A DNA stretch of 64,000 nt from Tubiluchus corallicola. Taxonomy: Eukaryota; Priapulida; Priapulimorpha; Priapulimorphida; Tubiluchidae. A program made the position numbers and the translations under genes. The notes under the pieces were generated by a model. The model was not told the origin of the DNA, did not search any database, and saw only the letters and a list, made by a program, of their open reading frames with translations. The stretch's first letter is position 1. Each line of letters opens with the position of its first letter. Positions 12,501 to 23,771 of this stretch are shown piece by piece. The stretch covers positions 1-64,000 of the forward strand of contig JAQGDQ010000298.1 in assembly GCA_030141605.1 (NCBI GenBank), in the 5' to 3' direction.

Positions 12501-15500
12501 ATGTAAAGAAAATAAAATGACACTGACATATTTAGACACTTTAGGAAATAAACAGTTAGCTAAATGAACACACCTTACTAATAGATGATAAATTTTGGCA
12601 AAACTCGGCAAGACCACGAGCAGCTTTCCGCTGAAACTCCTATAAAAATGACACAGAAACTGCACAGAATAGTAGAGCTAAATCAGCTAAGTGTCAGTGT
12701 TATGAAATGTCAAAGCTTCGACAATTAATATTAATGGAGTATTTGACATGAACATGAATTTCTTGTAGTGCAAATGTTGATGTATTTGAGAATAAGTAAT
12801 TTCTTATAAAAAATGTCAAGAAATCACGTATGTTTTAAAATCCAGACTAACTAATCTTGAAGTTTAAATACTAAAGCACACAATAGAGTACTCCTCTTGA
12901 AATTCCGTATTTGTAACACAATTGTTAAGATTTCATTAGATAATAATGTTTTGCTAATTTTATGTTGTAAACAATGAGCATAATTTCAAAAATTTGAATC
13001 ATAAAATTAGTTGGTGCTACAGACAGGTGCTCCATGCTGCAATGTATTGCATACTTTCATCAGTACAGTAATTATAATGGTTACCAGCACGTACAATCTG
13101 CATTGATCTTGCGCATGTAACAAGTTCGGTGATTGGTCGGCAATCTTCGCAAACTCGTTCTGGTTCCTCCAAGCTTAACTGAGGTAACGGAATCTAAAAC
13201 GAAGATTGAATAAAGTGCAAAAAACATTAATTCACCAGTGCTGCTTTTGTGAAGGATTCTTAAAATTCATGCATTCCAAGTATCTAGTCCATACATCCCA
13301 GAAACATTTCTGCACTATACTCTAAAAGTTTCTACACAAAGTTTACAAGTTTCATAATATAAACTGCAATTTTGAAATATACACAAGTCAATGATGTGTA
13401 ATCGTGTTTTTAATAAATATCTAAAGTAATTGTCGCTTTGTAGTGTTTTTGCGATGGGAGAAGAATAAGTGAATTTTTTTTTGTAAAAATATGTGTGCAA
13501 GACAAATTACAATGTGATGGAACTTATTAATAATTTGAATTTTACCATCATTGATCATTTTGTCCCTTTGCTTATATAAATGTTTACGTCCCTTCGCTTA
13601 TTTGCACTGCCATGTGACCGTGTAATTTTGATTACTCACTAATCCGTGTTCTAGTGTACATTATCAAATACAGTAGGCGCTGTTCAATAGACTCACATTG
13701 GGATGAAGGTGTTCTGACCCAACTAACCGAGTGAATCTGTTGGCTATCGGGTGTACTATTAATGGTATACAAGTATTGAAGTGCATACCCTTCAGCTAGT
13801 ATGTACTGCAAAGGCTACAAGAGCTATTTAATGCAAACATAGACAAAGTATAAAAGTACATATCCTTCAGCTTAGTATGTACTGCAAAGGCTACTAGAGC
13901 TATTTAATGCAAACAGTTATGCATTTTTCAAAACTAGCTCCATGCTCTTAATGGTTCTATTACATTTATGCTCGTAAACTCTCAAAGAATACTAGCAGAT
14001 TACTGTCGATGAATCAGTGGCATAACAGCCACAGTTAAATGAGTCACAGTTCTGTAAAAAGCAGCAAGAGTTTGAAAAGGAACCACTACGCATATGATTA
14101 AAAGTTTAGCTTTCATAAAGTCTTTGGCAACAAGGTTAATTGCAACAGTCGAGCCAGTGACACATTCAAAGCAAAATCGCTACACTAGTAGTACACTATT
14201 AGATAAACGTATCTCCTTGCAAACAAAATGGTACTTAACATGATCGTTTCTAGTCTCTACACACATTATAGTAGACAATATCTAAAATGAGATTCAATGG
14301 TTTCATTGCAGGATTTACGTAGTTACCTTCTCGTGACAACATTTGCTGCACAAGACACGTCCACACTGACGACAGTGATGACGACGTCGAATCTGGTTGA
14401 ATTTCTGAAGGCACAACGGGCAGCATGTGGCTTGATCATCCTCAACCCACCTGTGGGAAACATCTAAATTATAATCAGTTTGTGGGAAAACTGACAAATT
14501 TTGTTAGACAAAGAGCAAAAGCAGTAAAAAAGATCAAGGGGAATTAGTGCAGCTAGCTAAACAATTGATAACATTACTTACTTTAGTTCTGTCAGGAAAC
14601 AGAAAAAGAGTTGCATTCTCGAAATGAGTTACACAATTCAATTCAATTGTAATTTATTTATCTCTTTATAATACTACAATAAAGCATGATTAATAAAAGA
14701 ATCACTAATAAGTTTGGAAGAATGGTTAAAATGTATAGAAAGATCTAGAACTAGAGAAAGGGTAGCGAAAAGACTATATAGTCACCTAGTCTGCTACCCT
14801 TTACCGAATATAAATAAAATGATTGTTAAACATTGATGGGAATTAATGTTATCAGTTTAATTTAGCAAACATTAATAATTTTAAAATTATGACATTTGCT
14901 ATATAATCCAGAGAAAAGAATTAATGTACTTTAATTAGCGGGCAACAAAATAAGGTCAGTCTTGATTAAACTAAAAATTCCATTTAGATTTTATGTGAAA
15001 TACAGGTCAAAATTGTTATGAAATGACAAAAACACTTTGGGTTAATAATGCTATTAATCAACAACAGGAGTTAAATACATTTTGATTTGAGTTCAACTTC
15101 ATTATTAAGAACAAATCTACTGACTTGGACAATAATACTAAATAACATAATTCTCAATATACTGATAGAAGAAACATTTAGCTATACAGGTTTTGTAGTA
15201 ATTTTATAAAAGAGAGGTAAGACTTGTGAAATCTGTGAAGAACACTCATTGAGCTACTACAAATTTGGGACCAATGGTTTGTTCACCTTGAATTGCAGGC
15301 AGTTCACCTACTGTTTACATGACAGGACCCAACTTTCCATAATATACATGCAATTATTTGTCACCTAATCACACACACAAATCTACACGTAATCCTAATG
15401 TTGTGTTAAATTTCAATTCTGCATATTGAATATATACATGCATCCCTGGTATAACATCAACATGTAAGTGATTAAACTTTCTGGCAAAGACAGCCAGAGC

Positions 15501-16287
15501 TTCAAAAGCAAACTGCTAAGGAAGTGATTGTTTAGCTTTCAGGAATCCTTGGGTAACCAGGTTAATTGCACTGGATGAGCCGGTCAAAGCAAACCATTAG
15601 GTTAGCATATTAGTGTTTGATAAACGTTCCTGCTTACAAACAAAATGGTACTTAACATGATTGTTTCTATGTATATTATAGGACAAAAGCAAACTAAGAT
15701 GATATAAAAGTCATAAAAGCTTATTAGTCACACCAAAGTGTCTTATTGAAGCATGTGAAGCAATAATATTGAGTAAATTATGCGGAGCTATTTGAGTCGA
15801 TTACCAACATTTTTATGTACATTTGCATAGAAGCAGGCGTTTTTGAGTCAATTACGCGATTGAGTCTATTAACCGTGAGTCTGTTAAGCAGCGCCTACTG
15901 TAGTACCAGCCAAATAATCACAGTAATAGTTCAGCAACTATAATAGTAATCGCCATCCACAACGCTTTATAATAATAGTTACTAGCTGGCAGACCAAGTA
16001 CATAAAAAGTGAGTGAAAGTAAATAAAAAGATATTCATACTCAACCTATCAAACAATAATATTATAATAAGCCATTGATGGCTACGTGTAGACAATCTTA
16101 CATTTACAAACTTACAATGAGATACCATACACAAACTAAAAAATTATAAATACCATCACTAAATAATTCACCTTGATCGACTCAGAAGAAAAGGTTCTCT
16201 TTTAAAAACGTTTTTATTTCCTTCCACAGCTGCGGGGCGGATAACTTTGCCTTCAAGCTTTAATGGTCGGGACAAATCATATTCCAT
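522..16287 (-). CDS. FYVE zinc finger plus armadillo-repeat protein, 14 exons, 508 aa
   Basis: Exons in transcript order: 16287-16172, 14450-14327, 13193-13095, 12639-12574, 11173-11005, 9089-9042, 8307-8153, 7478-7344, 6917-6810, 5486-5400, 4739-4608, 3451-3321, 1064-968, 581-522 (TAA). The total is 1527 nt, and every junction keeps frame with GT/AG ends. Residues about 40-99 form a FYVE domain: the WxxD signature (WVED), the basic patch RRRHHCRQCG, the RVC motif (PERVCEDC) and eight zinc-binding cysteines are all present. FYVE domains with these motifs bind PI3P on early endosomes. From about residue 110 onward the protein is repeated amphipathic helices with armadillo signatures, for example ELGGVQTLIYL followed by EVQSCVASGVHSL, and later HTSRAIANFA. 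The likely role is a PI3P-recruited scaffold, but I do not recognise an orthologue and the function is not established. The start is the ATG at 16287. The terminal 60-nt exon has a good polypyrimidine acceptor but is the least certain exon. Introns carry many MITEs and a 5S-headed SINE. Confidence 0.85.
1487..1746. repeat. (GACT)n microsatellite
   Basis: About 260 bp of almost uninterrupted GACT, followed by GACC and TAGG tetranucleotide runs to about 1850. It produces spurious Ser/Gln/Val open frames on the minus strand. It lies in the intron between the last coding exons of the FYVE/ARM gene and the one before. Confidence 0.9.
1921..2833. mobile_element. pogo/Tigger-like MITE with nested insertion
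   Basis: Ends CAGTCAAACCTCTTTATTAT and, inverted, ATTATAATGAGATATGACTG, with TA on both sides (1919-1920, 2834-2835). The interior (from about 1990) is a different, T-rich repeat that looks inserted. Confidence 0.6.
3540..3775. repeat. Dispersed repeat family D, copy 1
   Basis: Shares GCTTCAAAAGCAAACC, GTGATTATATTTAGCTTTCA and CTGCTTACAAATAACATTGT with the stretches at 14040-14290 and 15475-15700. All three are in introns of the FYVE/ARM gene. Confidence 0.5.
3847..4476. mobile_element. Old hAT-type MITE
   Basis: Starts CAGTGGCAGACTGGGTCT and ends GGGCCATTCCGCCACTG, an imperfect terminal inverted repeat. Flanking 8-mers GTTATTCA and ATAATTCG agree at 5 of 8. It lies in the FYVE/ARM intron. 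Confidence 0.55.
4801..4923 (+). rRNA. 5S rRNA-like sequence (head of SINE, not a standalone gene)
   Basis: Strong match by eye to metazoan 5S rRNA: TTGAAAACACCGGTTCTCGT, GAAGTTAAGCAGCGTAGAGC, TTAGTACTTGGGTGGGTGAC and GTGCTGTAGGCTT in order. It is full length but diverged at several normally invariant bases and is fused to a repeated tail, so it is probably the promoter head of a retroposon. Confidence 0.75.
4801..5346 (+). mobile_element. 5S rRNA-headed SINE-like element, copy 1
   Basis: The first ~123 bases are a 5S rRNA. They are followed by a GC-rich body of about 420 bases that ends near GATGCCAACAAC. The body recurs downstream of a second 5S head at 24940-25460 (opposite strand) and, without the head, at 33868-34016. 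It lies inside the 661-bp intron between FYVE/ARM exons 4739-4608 and 5486-5400, on the strand opposite to that gene. The head carries the pol III internal control region, so self-transcription is plausible. Placement in the 5S-derived SINE class (SINE3 type) is inferred from this structure. Confidence 0.75.
6955..7065. repeat. Two tandem copies of a ~61-bp unit
   Basis: ATGCATTGCTAAGGTCAGTT and AACATGTAGGTGGCAGCACC occur twice in the same order, in an intron of the FYVE/ARM gene. Confidence 0.7.
7744..8131. repeat. CTACTACGCTATG-type tandem repeat
   Basis: Irregular tandem array of ~13-20-bp units built from GCTACTACGCTATGCTA variants. It ends 20 bp from the donor of exon 8307-8153. The long plus-strand open frames across it are artefacts of the repeat. 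Confidence 0.85.
8428..8903. mobile_element. hAT-type MITE with perfect 8-bp target duplication
   Basis: Ends are CAGGGGTGTGCAAATTGCGG and, inverted, ATTTGCACACCCCTG. Both flanks carry ATCTAGGT (8420-8427 and 8904-8911), the 8-bp duplication typical of hAT transposons. The 476-bp interior has GCGGCCCGC-rich ends and no coding capacity. It lies in an intron of the FYVE/ARM gene. Confidence 0.85.
9436..10990. mobile_element. MITE family C copy split by ~1.2 kb of other sequence
   Basis: The left half of family C is at about 9436-9600 (CGTATCTCGGTTTGCTGGAC) and the right half at about 10830-10985 (CAGTGCAACCAAGCAGCG, GAGTCTAATACACGG). The sequence between is not part of the family, so a later insertion or rearrangement split the element. 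The right terminal repeat is missing and the remnant stops about 15 bp short of the coding exon 11173-11005. Confidence 0.5.
11914..12005. other. Long imperfect hairpin (92 nt)
   Basis: The left arm AATCCTGCTCATTCAGTCTA-AGGACAAA is mirrored by TTATCCTTAGATTGAATAAG-CAGGATT, with a small terminal loop region around TGATAAATTCTC. The arms pair over about 40 positions with a few mismatches. It lies in an intron of the FYVE/ARM gene. It could be a microRNA-type precursor or a foldback transposon remnant; no expression evidence is available. Confidence 0.55.
13780..13915. repeat. Two tandem copies of a ~68-bp unit
   Basis: CCTTCAGCTAGTATGTACTG, AAAGGCTAC and GAGCTATTTAATGCAAACA are repeated once. 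Confidence 0.7.
14040..14290. repeat. Dispersed repeat family D, copy 2
   Basis: Contains AGTTTAGCTTTCATAAAGTC, AACAAGGTTAATTGCAAC and AAACAAAATGGTACTTAACA, colinear with 15475-15700. It lies just downstream of the FYVE exon in transcript order. Confidence 0.55.
15475..15902. repeat. Dispersed repeat family D, copy 3 with a terminal repeat
   Basis: The body is colinear with 14040-14290. It ends GTGAGTCTGTTAAGCAGCGC-CTACTGTA, the inverse of the sequence TACAGTAGGCGCTGTTCAAT at about 13671. This suggests a DNA transposon whose ends are partly lost. Confidence 0.5.
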
Positions 16288-17492
16288 CTTTTTATTTATT
16301 AAACAGTAAACACAGCAAAACGCCCACCTGCAGCTAGGGAGCAGCCATTAGTGTTTCGTGTTTATTTTTTGAATAGAGTAGTACACCTTCATTTTTATAT
16401 AAATACTTATTTTCGCACTAAAGCCGCACAATAACAAATAAAAACTGTCTCTCCGTTAATAGTCAGCGAAATTTTTAATAACAGTTAACAATTACGGAAA
16501 CTGAAAGAATTTTTTTGTTTCTTTAAACAACGGAGTGCACCCATCTAAACGCATGGCGCGATGGTCAAGAAAACAGGCGATTTTGCAATTTTGTCACGTG
16601 TTCATAATTATGTAATATATTTGACTGTGGTTTGCATCACTCAGAAGATATCAGATATTCTGAATCGTAATCGGTTTGTGTTTGCACATTTCTTGTTTTG
16701 CGATACGCGTTATAGAATGATGCTAATTTTAATGGCATTGAATGTTTGTTGACTGCATGTACTTATGATATAGATTTTAATTAAATTTTGTAGTTATTGT
16801 GTATACAAGTCTAGAACTTGTGGTTGTGGTCCCAGAAATAATAATTTTGATTACACAAAGATTACGTTTGCTATCATACGATAATTACTAAAAGTGAATA
16901 CGGTGAATTTCTCTACTTTTTTACTCAAGTTTATATGTACTGTAGTCTATAGTATAAAGCATAAGTCTGTGAATGAAACGTAAAACCAAATAAAAGTGTA
17001 TCGAATTGGACAGATTACGCGGCATGGAATCACTTGATTAAAAATAATTATGTAGACTCTCCAACTACCTCGACTTGACACGTGTCCCAGAAAAAAATAA
17101 TGGGCAAAGTTGCACACTCAGAACATTATAAGACGTTACTGTGCTGTTTTTTGCTCATGATTAATCTTAATTATGACATGTTTAAAGTGCAAAATGGATA
17201 TGGCAAACTCGATATCATAATGGCAGTTCCAGGTCACTTGATGGCCGTAATTTTTGTTCATTCTGACGTAGTGCAAGCCAACATTCAGTGGCAATACCCC
17301 TTATTACATTGATAGATATGGCAGAACTGGAATCTAGCTGATTACCATGATCTTTTAAAGTGAAATTCAGAACTGAAATAGCTGGAGGTAGTGTGGCAGA
17401 TGAACCTTGTTAGAAACTACATTCCCGGCTTCAGTCATTCATTTACTAACCAGGCCTAGCATTGCTTGAAGGGAGAAAAAGAAATATTAAAG

Positions 17493-17524
<32 letters not shown>

Positions 17525-18932
17525 CAACAAATTTTCCGTACAAGGTTATATTTCTTTGCATTGCACTTGTCTATTTGAAAGGCTTAAGAAAATTCTTAAT
17601 AATTTAATATGTTCGGACCATCTAGTAAAATGGCACTGCTAAGCTATCCCAGCATGCAACACTGATTCACCAAAAATGCATTAGTGATCTTATTGACTAT
17701 ATATAAACAATTTGAACTTTTGCTTAGTTAGCAAAAACATACTGCGAAAAATCTGATTATTCTTTAAAACTTTACACAATGTTATCTAAACTTGGTTCAA
17801 AATGAGTTACCATTGAAATGGCTGTGCCTGACGGTCGTCGCGGGAGTTTAAATTTACAAGTTTTGTACAGCGTTACTGATAACACAAGCTTTGTGTGCAG
17901 TAAGACAGCATGTAGGTGATATAAAATTTCAAGGTCAATTTGTAAAAAACTTTATTTATGAAAAGTGTTAACTTGTACTTTAATTGTAATAGCCAAGCAC
18001 ACACTATGACCTTTCAGCTGTTTTTTCTTATCCTAAGTGACATACTAAGATGCATGGAAATTAGTTACAACGTACTGAAATTAATCGACAACCTTTTGAC
18101 TCACATAGAAAATAGCACTGCCTCTATTGATTCATATCTCTTGCAATGCTTGATGAGTGTTAATAGAATGCAGAGGCTTAGTCATAAACATGATGCAGAG
18201 CTGTTTGCGTTCACAGGTTATTTGTGAACTATGAGCTACACACACACCTGCTGCTGAACCCATAGAGGATTAGCTATGCAGTTATATAGTTATTTTTATG
18301 CTGCAGGTATGCAGTATCTTTAAAATTGATTACCTTTGGTTGGTCTTTTGATCTTGACTCACTTTTGTTACGTAAACACCTACATAAATCATACATGTCA
18401 TTTGAAATTAATATACGTGTCTCAAACATAACCCATAATCTGCTTCGCTTGCAACTCAATGTTTGTTTGACTTGGTCTTTTTTTGTTGCAAGGTTTGTTT
18501 GATTTGCTGTCTGAAACAGATTCTATACTTGTGCTTTGTGCATTGTCAGTGAAGTAGTTATTTATCTGAAACTTAACTTTTATAACTACCCCATAAACAA
18601 GTACTCGTTCAATTTTTTTTCATGAATTCGTCTTTTATCATGTACAAACAGAATTACTACAGGTGTTTTTAGTTCTTAGCAGATTATAAAACTTGATCGC
18701 TAGTCATCGTCACATTCAGTTCACCTACTGTGTGATAGACACGTGCATAATGTTTAACAATTCAAAATGATTAATAGGTTTGCCTTTGTACTGTCAGATT
18801 AGCAGCACTAGCTGATATCTTGATCTGCTTTTCTTGCATGATTCAGTCTAATATTCTTTGTGCATATATAGCTGTAAACTGTGACTGCTAGCCTATTCGT
18901 GTGCTGGGACATACATCAGCGCATTATCGACA
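16288..18932. other. Divergent intergenic region, FYVE/ARM gene to desaturase
   Basis: This holds the 5' ends of both genes. I see no convincing coding exon: short open frames at 16561-16752, 17082-17312 and 17958-18227 lack homology and splice support. A (TA)n run lies at about 17493-17519 and a diverged TTAA-type MITE at about 17521-17960. Confidence 0.5.
17521..17960. mobile_element. Diverged MITE family B copy
   Basis: Shares the interior of family B (GGTAAAATGNC-like block, GTCGTCGCGGGAGTTTAAAT, ACAAGTTTTGTACAGCGTTA). Ends are not recognisable and the boundaries are approximate. Confidence 0.5.
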
Positions 18933-21900
18933 ATGGCTCCTAGAAATTTTACCCTCTCAAATTCTGATGAACTGAATCTCGTGCCTGAAGAAGATGCCAT
19001 TGTTTCTACTGAGCGGGAGAAACGACTACCGTTGCGAATAGTGTGGAGAAATGTCATTTGGTTGTCATTTCTTCATGCCGGTGCCGTGTATGGGATCTTC
19101 TTGTGCTTTTACTGCAAGTGGCAGACAATCTTGTTTGGTTAGTATTTTTGCTGCTTCTAAATATGCTTCAAGCACTTTTTAGATATTTAACTTAGAGTAA
19201 ATTAAAGGACAAGAAAAGGGGCACCTGAAGTAGGTTTCACAAAAATTGCCTTAAAAAATTATATTACTTTACAGCAATTTTATACGTACATCATACTCGC
19301 AATGAAAGGATGTTTTGTTTGTTTTCATTTTAAATCTCCCTCAATACAGTTCCGACGGCGCCATTACATGACGTCACTATGCCACGTAAATCAGGGGGAA
19401 AAAGGCACTGTTAAATTATGTCACAAAAAACTTTCCGTGCAAATCTATATTACTTAGCATTTCACTTACCTGCTGGAAAGACTTACGTAACTAGAAATAA
19501 TAATTTAAAATGTTTTAGTCAATTGGTAAAATGTCGCTGACTCACCCTACAGGGTGCGCCACTCACTAACCAAATACGTATTTTTAATCTTATTGACAGG
19601 ATACAGCAATTTAAAATTTTACTTAATTAGCAACATGTATGTTACGAATGCTCTGGTTATTTTTCAAACTTAATGTTATCAAAACTTGTTTCAAATGACC
19701 AACCATTAATCATTTGGTTGGTCATCGCCTAACGGTCATCGCTGGAGTTTAAATTTACAAGTTTTATACAGCGTTACTGCTGACGCGAGCCGTGTGTGCC
19801 AAAAGGCAGTATGTAAGTGGTATACAATCTTAAGTCGAATTTTTCACACTTTATATAAGTGGAGGGTTTTCTTGTGCTTTAATGCTACTTTTGCTATTTA
19901 GTTTAAACAATATTTTTATTTGATAAGAAACATTACAATCATAAGTACATTCATAATAAAAACAATAGGCACTTAATCACGCTCTGATTGGCTAACAGGT
20001 ATGGTTTATATAAAAACCTGTCAGAGAGTAGATAACCTGTCATTCATAAGTTACGCACATGATTGCGAGAACTGTTAGTTAGTTTACCAAATTGCTTAAC
20101 AAAAATTTGTTTCTACCGTCTTTGAGGTGTTCTTGTATTAACTTGATGGTAGTTATTAAGCATCATGTTGTTTAACACAAAAGTTATGTTAATTTAGCAT
20201 ACCTACTGTATGTTGGTGGCGGTATTGGAGTCACAGCTGGAGCTCACCGTCTTTGGTCTCATCGTTCCTATAAAGCCAAACTTCCCTTGCGTATTATTCT
20301 CGCTTTTCTACAAACTACGACATTTCAGGTGAGAAAACTTGCGATGTGAATTAACTACTTTATTTTCTCGCAGTGCTAACAATAATACTTTAAAACATGG
20401 TGTTGTAAACGTTTTGCATCAGTCGTAATACAAAGTAATATAATGGCAAGCATGAAGTGAGAACAATGGATGAGCATTGAACATTCGAACATTCTGATTT
20501 AAAAATTAGAGGAAGCGACTATGATCTAAATATAATATAATGTAATATAGTATAGTGTAGTGTAGTGTAGTGTAGTGTAGTGTAGTGTAGTGTAATATAT
20601 ATAATATGATATGATATGATATTATATATATATATATATATATATATAAATATATTTATGTTCTTTATGTAAATATTTATTTTATTTGTCTTGCATAAAT
20701 ATTTTTAATTGTGATTTTAACTAAGCTTTGGTTTTTATTCTATCATACTTTTTATGTACCGAAATAAACGTAAAATAAAATAAACTAAACTAAATTGTGT
20801 AGAAGTGACAATAATATGCTATAATATATACACCCTGTGATTTATGTACAGTTATTTGCTATTTTGTTATTTTGAAACTTGTTATTTACTTAGTTTTTAT
20901 TACTGAATCATTCATTATAAAAATACTTAACAATGATAATCCATCACCATTACGACAACGATATCAAAAAACAACAATGACGATGTGATTGTCACTATAC
21001 TTGTCTTTAGAAGTTTTAATATATTCCATGTCAATATCGGGTGTCAAAATACATGTTGCCAGCATTATATGCTCTTTAAGATATATAACACTCAACCAGT
21101 CAGTTACTATTCGTATTCCTTTGTATTTAACAATTTTTCCTTAACTATGGGACATGTTTTGTAGAATGATATCTATGAATGGTCAAGAGACCATAGAGCA
21201 CATCACAAATACTCGGAGACAAATGCTGATCCTCACAATGCCAGAAGGGGATTCTTTTTCTCTCATGTAGGCTGGCTGCTCGTGCGGAAGCATCCGGATG
21301 TGAGAGAGAAGGGCAAGAGACTTAGCATGCAAGACTTAATAGATGATCCCGTTTTGAGAATTCAGAGAAAGTATGTCTCTAAAAATACAGTTATTGCAAG
21401 TTTTGTCTACATCCTAAAATCTGATATTTGATTATTTTTCCAGTCTAGTTCATTGTTTTTTGACAAAAGAACAGCCGTGAATTCCTGTTGATCTCCTAGG
21501 CCAACCAGCCTATATAAGCCAAAGTTTTTAATTTTCTTATTTTCAAGTATAAATCCCACTTTCAGTTTTCAGGTTATTGAACATTTTTAAATATCGGGGG
21601 GGGGGGGGGAGTAGAAGTTTGAGTTCATAGGCTTGCAGTGCATCAGAAAGCTTGCTTTACGATCACAGGACACTTTTCATGAATATTAGAGCAGAACTGG
21701 CGCTGTCGTACTGTTGTCGTAATTGTAGACTAGAATCATTTGTGCTCAAGAGCGTTATACAATCACAAGCTGACTGTGCGTTTTTTATGGTCAGCTTCGA
21801 CAGGTTCTGCACGATTCTGTCATTTCAAGCTTGGTGACATTTACTTGTGTTTTGTCTCCTCTCATTATGTCTAAAGAATTTAAATCTTTTTAATTCATCA

Positions 21901-23771
21901 AGAATTTCTCAAGGAAGTCAAGGTTCTGACAATGATTACGTGTATTGTGACATCATTTCAGAATTAGAATCATGCAGCGCAAACTCTTTCGTGTTAATAT
22001 TTAAATTCATAAATCCATATAAGGTCTGGATTTGTATTAATTCTTAACGAAACCACATTGTAAATTGAAATTTGGCGGCATAAAAATAAAATGAAAAATT
22101 CAGCAGTGCATATAAAAGTGTTAAAGTCAAAGGCTACAAAAAAGCTAAGATAATAAAAAAATTCACAAATTTTAAATATACCCCTGAAGTTATAAAGCGT
22201 TGACTGGGCGTCTTTCACACTGTCTGAGTGAAAAATGGTAATAACATTGAAAACGTGAATAGATTGATTCTATTTCAAATAGTTTGTTTAAAGAAAATGA
22301 ATATTTTTGAGCTCGAATATGATTTAATGCTTATTACTGCTGTTGACGTTAATTGCTTCTCATTTCCAGGTTCTATATCCCATTCATGTTACTCCTGTGT
22401 TTCGTACTTCCCAGCTGGCTGCCAACACTGTGGAATGAGAGTTTGTGGAATGCATATTTTATCTGTGGACTTTTGCGATATGCTGTAGTTCTCAACGCCA
22501 CATGGCTCGTAAACAGCGTGGCGCACATGTGGGGCAATAGACCGTATGACAGGTAACACTGTATGCTGTTTTTTGTGATTTGCAAAGTAACCGAGTAGGT
22601 CACAGTTTACTTTTTTGAGCTTCCTCATCAGGGACAAACATTTGCAACAAGCTAAAAAGAAGTGGAACTTAGAAAAAGTATTATAAATCGTTTTGGAATG
22701 TTCACGTTTCTGATATGTTTGTTGTCCTATAGTGTTGGAAAAATTTTGGAAAGTTTGTGTCTTAAGAATGCAGTCAAACGTTGTTGTAACTGTGCCAACT
22801 TCGCTTAATGCCCAATTTTTGGCAAAAAAGTGTCTCTATTTGCGTAGACGTGTGTATTAATGCACCTCGTTATAATGAAAAGTCCCAATGTAGGCGATAT
22901 AAAGAGGTTTAACTGTGCCTTCGACTAAAGTATGTCCTTGTTACACAAACCTACTTCTCTTTAGCTTGTAAAGATGTCTGCACATCATTTTATTGATTTT
23001 TTGCAAGTGCTCCTATTTGTGCTCTCACATTCTCCATTAGCTCTGCTGTGTAGTTGTGTCATAGTGCACTGTGTGTTTGTAGTTCATCTTTTATTTTTGA
23101 ATTTCTAGTTGCACTTATAGTTTAGCTTGCACCAGACGCATTTGCCCAGAACAGTGTATGTTTTTACATGAACTAGCACTGATTGCCTGTCTTTTTTATT
23201 ATGATGGTCAATGTTTTTAAAAAGGCAAAATAAAGAATATATTACTTCTGCTGCTACACCACCACCACCGCTACCACCACTACAACTACAACTACTATTA
23301 CTACTGCACTACTATTACTTTTACTACTACTACTACTTCTACTACTGCCACTGCCACTACTACTGCTGCTGCTGCTGCTGCTGCTCCTGCCACTGCCACC
23401 ACCACCACCACCACTACCACTACTACTACTATTATTATTTTCACGTAAGTCACGTAAGTGAAACTGATCACTTGTAAATGAATTCTAGATTTATCAACCC
23501 CGTGGAAAGTTTGTTCGTGTCTATCGGAGCTGTCGGGGAGGGATTCCACAACTATCATCACACCTTCCCCCACGATTATGCTACGAGCGAGTTTGGGAAG
23601 CTGTTCAATCTAACGACGGTTTTCCTGGATTTTATGTACTACATTGGACAAGCGTATGATAGGAAGACCGTGCCCAGAGACGTAATAGCCAGGCAGCAGG
23701 TACGCAAGGGTGATGGAACTACAACTTTTCATGGTGTCTTAGGTGAAACAACAATGGCTGCAAAATGCTGA
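18933..23771 (+). CDS. SCD: Acyl-CoA delta-9 desaturase (stearoyl-CoA desaturase), 5 exons, 335 aa
   Basis: Exons: 18933-19137, 20198-20328, 21165-21370, 22370-22552, 23489-23771 (TGA). The total is 1008 nt in one frame. The enzyme introduces the delta-9 double bond into palmitoyl/stearoyl-CoA in the ER membrane, using cytochrome b5 and a di-iron centre. All family signatures are visible: histidine box 1 HRLWSH (about residues 85-90), box 2 HRAHH (122-126), box 3 HNYHH (262-266), plus the extra metal-ligand region WLVNSVAHMWG and the EGFHNYHHTFPHDY block. Hydrophobic pairs fit the four-helix topology. At 335 residues it is close to animal SCDs (about 330-360). The C-terminus keeps a KGDG element like the RTGDG end of vertebrate SCDs, so I let the last exon run to its stop, although a possible donor (CAG/GTACGC) lies near 23698. 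The start context is GACAATGG. It is divergent from the FYVE gene and convergent with the RGG nucleolin-like gene. Confidence 0.95.
19202..19882. mobile_element. TTAA-flanked MITE family B, copy 1
   Basis: Ends TTAAAGGACAAGAAAAGGGG and, inverted, GGGTTTTCTTGTGCTTTAA. 681 bp, non-coding, in desaturase intron 1. The internal landmark GGAGTTTAAATTTACAAG is shared with other copies. Confidence 0.7.
20545..20650. repeat. (TAGTG)n and (TA)n simple repeats
   Basis: GTGTA units followed by ATATG and a (TA)n run in desaturase intron 2. Confidence 0.8.
22771..22915. mobile_element. pogo/Tigger-like MITE
   Basis: 145 bp. Ends CAGTCAAACGTTGTTGTAAC and ATATAAAGAGGTTTAACTG. It resembles the copy at 51697 internally (TGTCTCTATTTGCGTAGACG). 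It lies in desaturase intron 4. Confidence 0.6.
23255..23440. repeat. Trinucleotide-rich tract (CAC/CTA/CTG)
   Basis: Mixed ACC, ACT, CTG and ATT triplet runs just upstream of the last desaturase exon. It generates non-coding open frames on both strands. Confidence 0.8.

Noticed and set aside
17958-18227. 89-residue open frame upstream of the desaturase
   Set aside because: AT-rich, no recognisable domain and no splice partner. It sits between a decayed MITE and the desaturase 5' region.
23211-23573. His/Tyr/Cys-rich and Val/Ala-rich frames
   Set aside because: Translations of trinucleotide repeats. Only the part from 23489 on the plus strand is the real desaturase exon.
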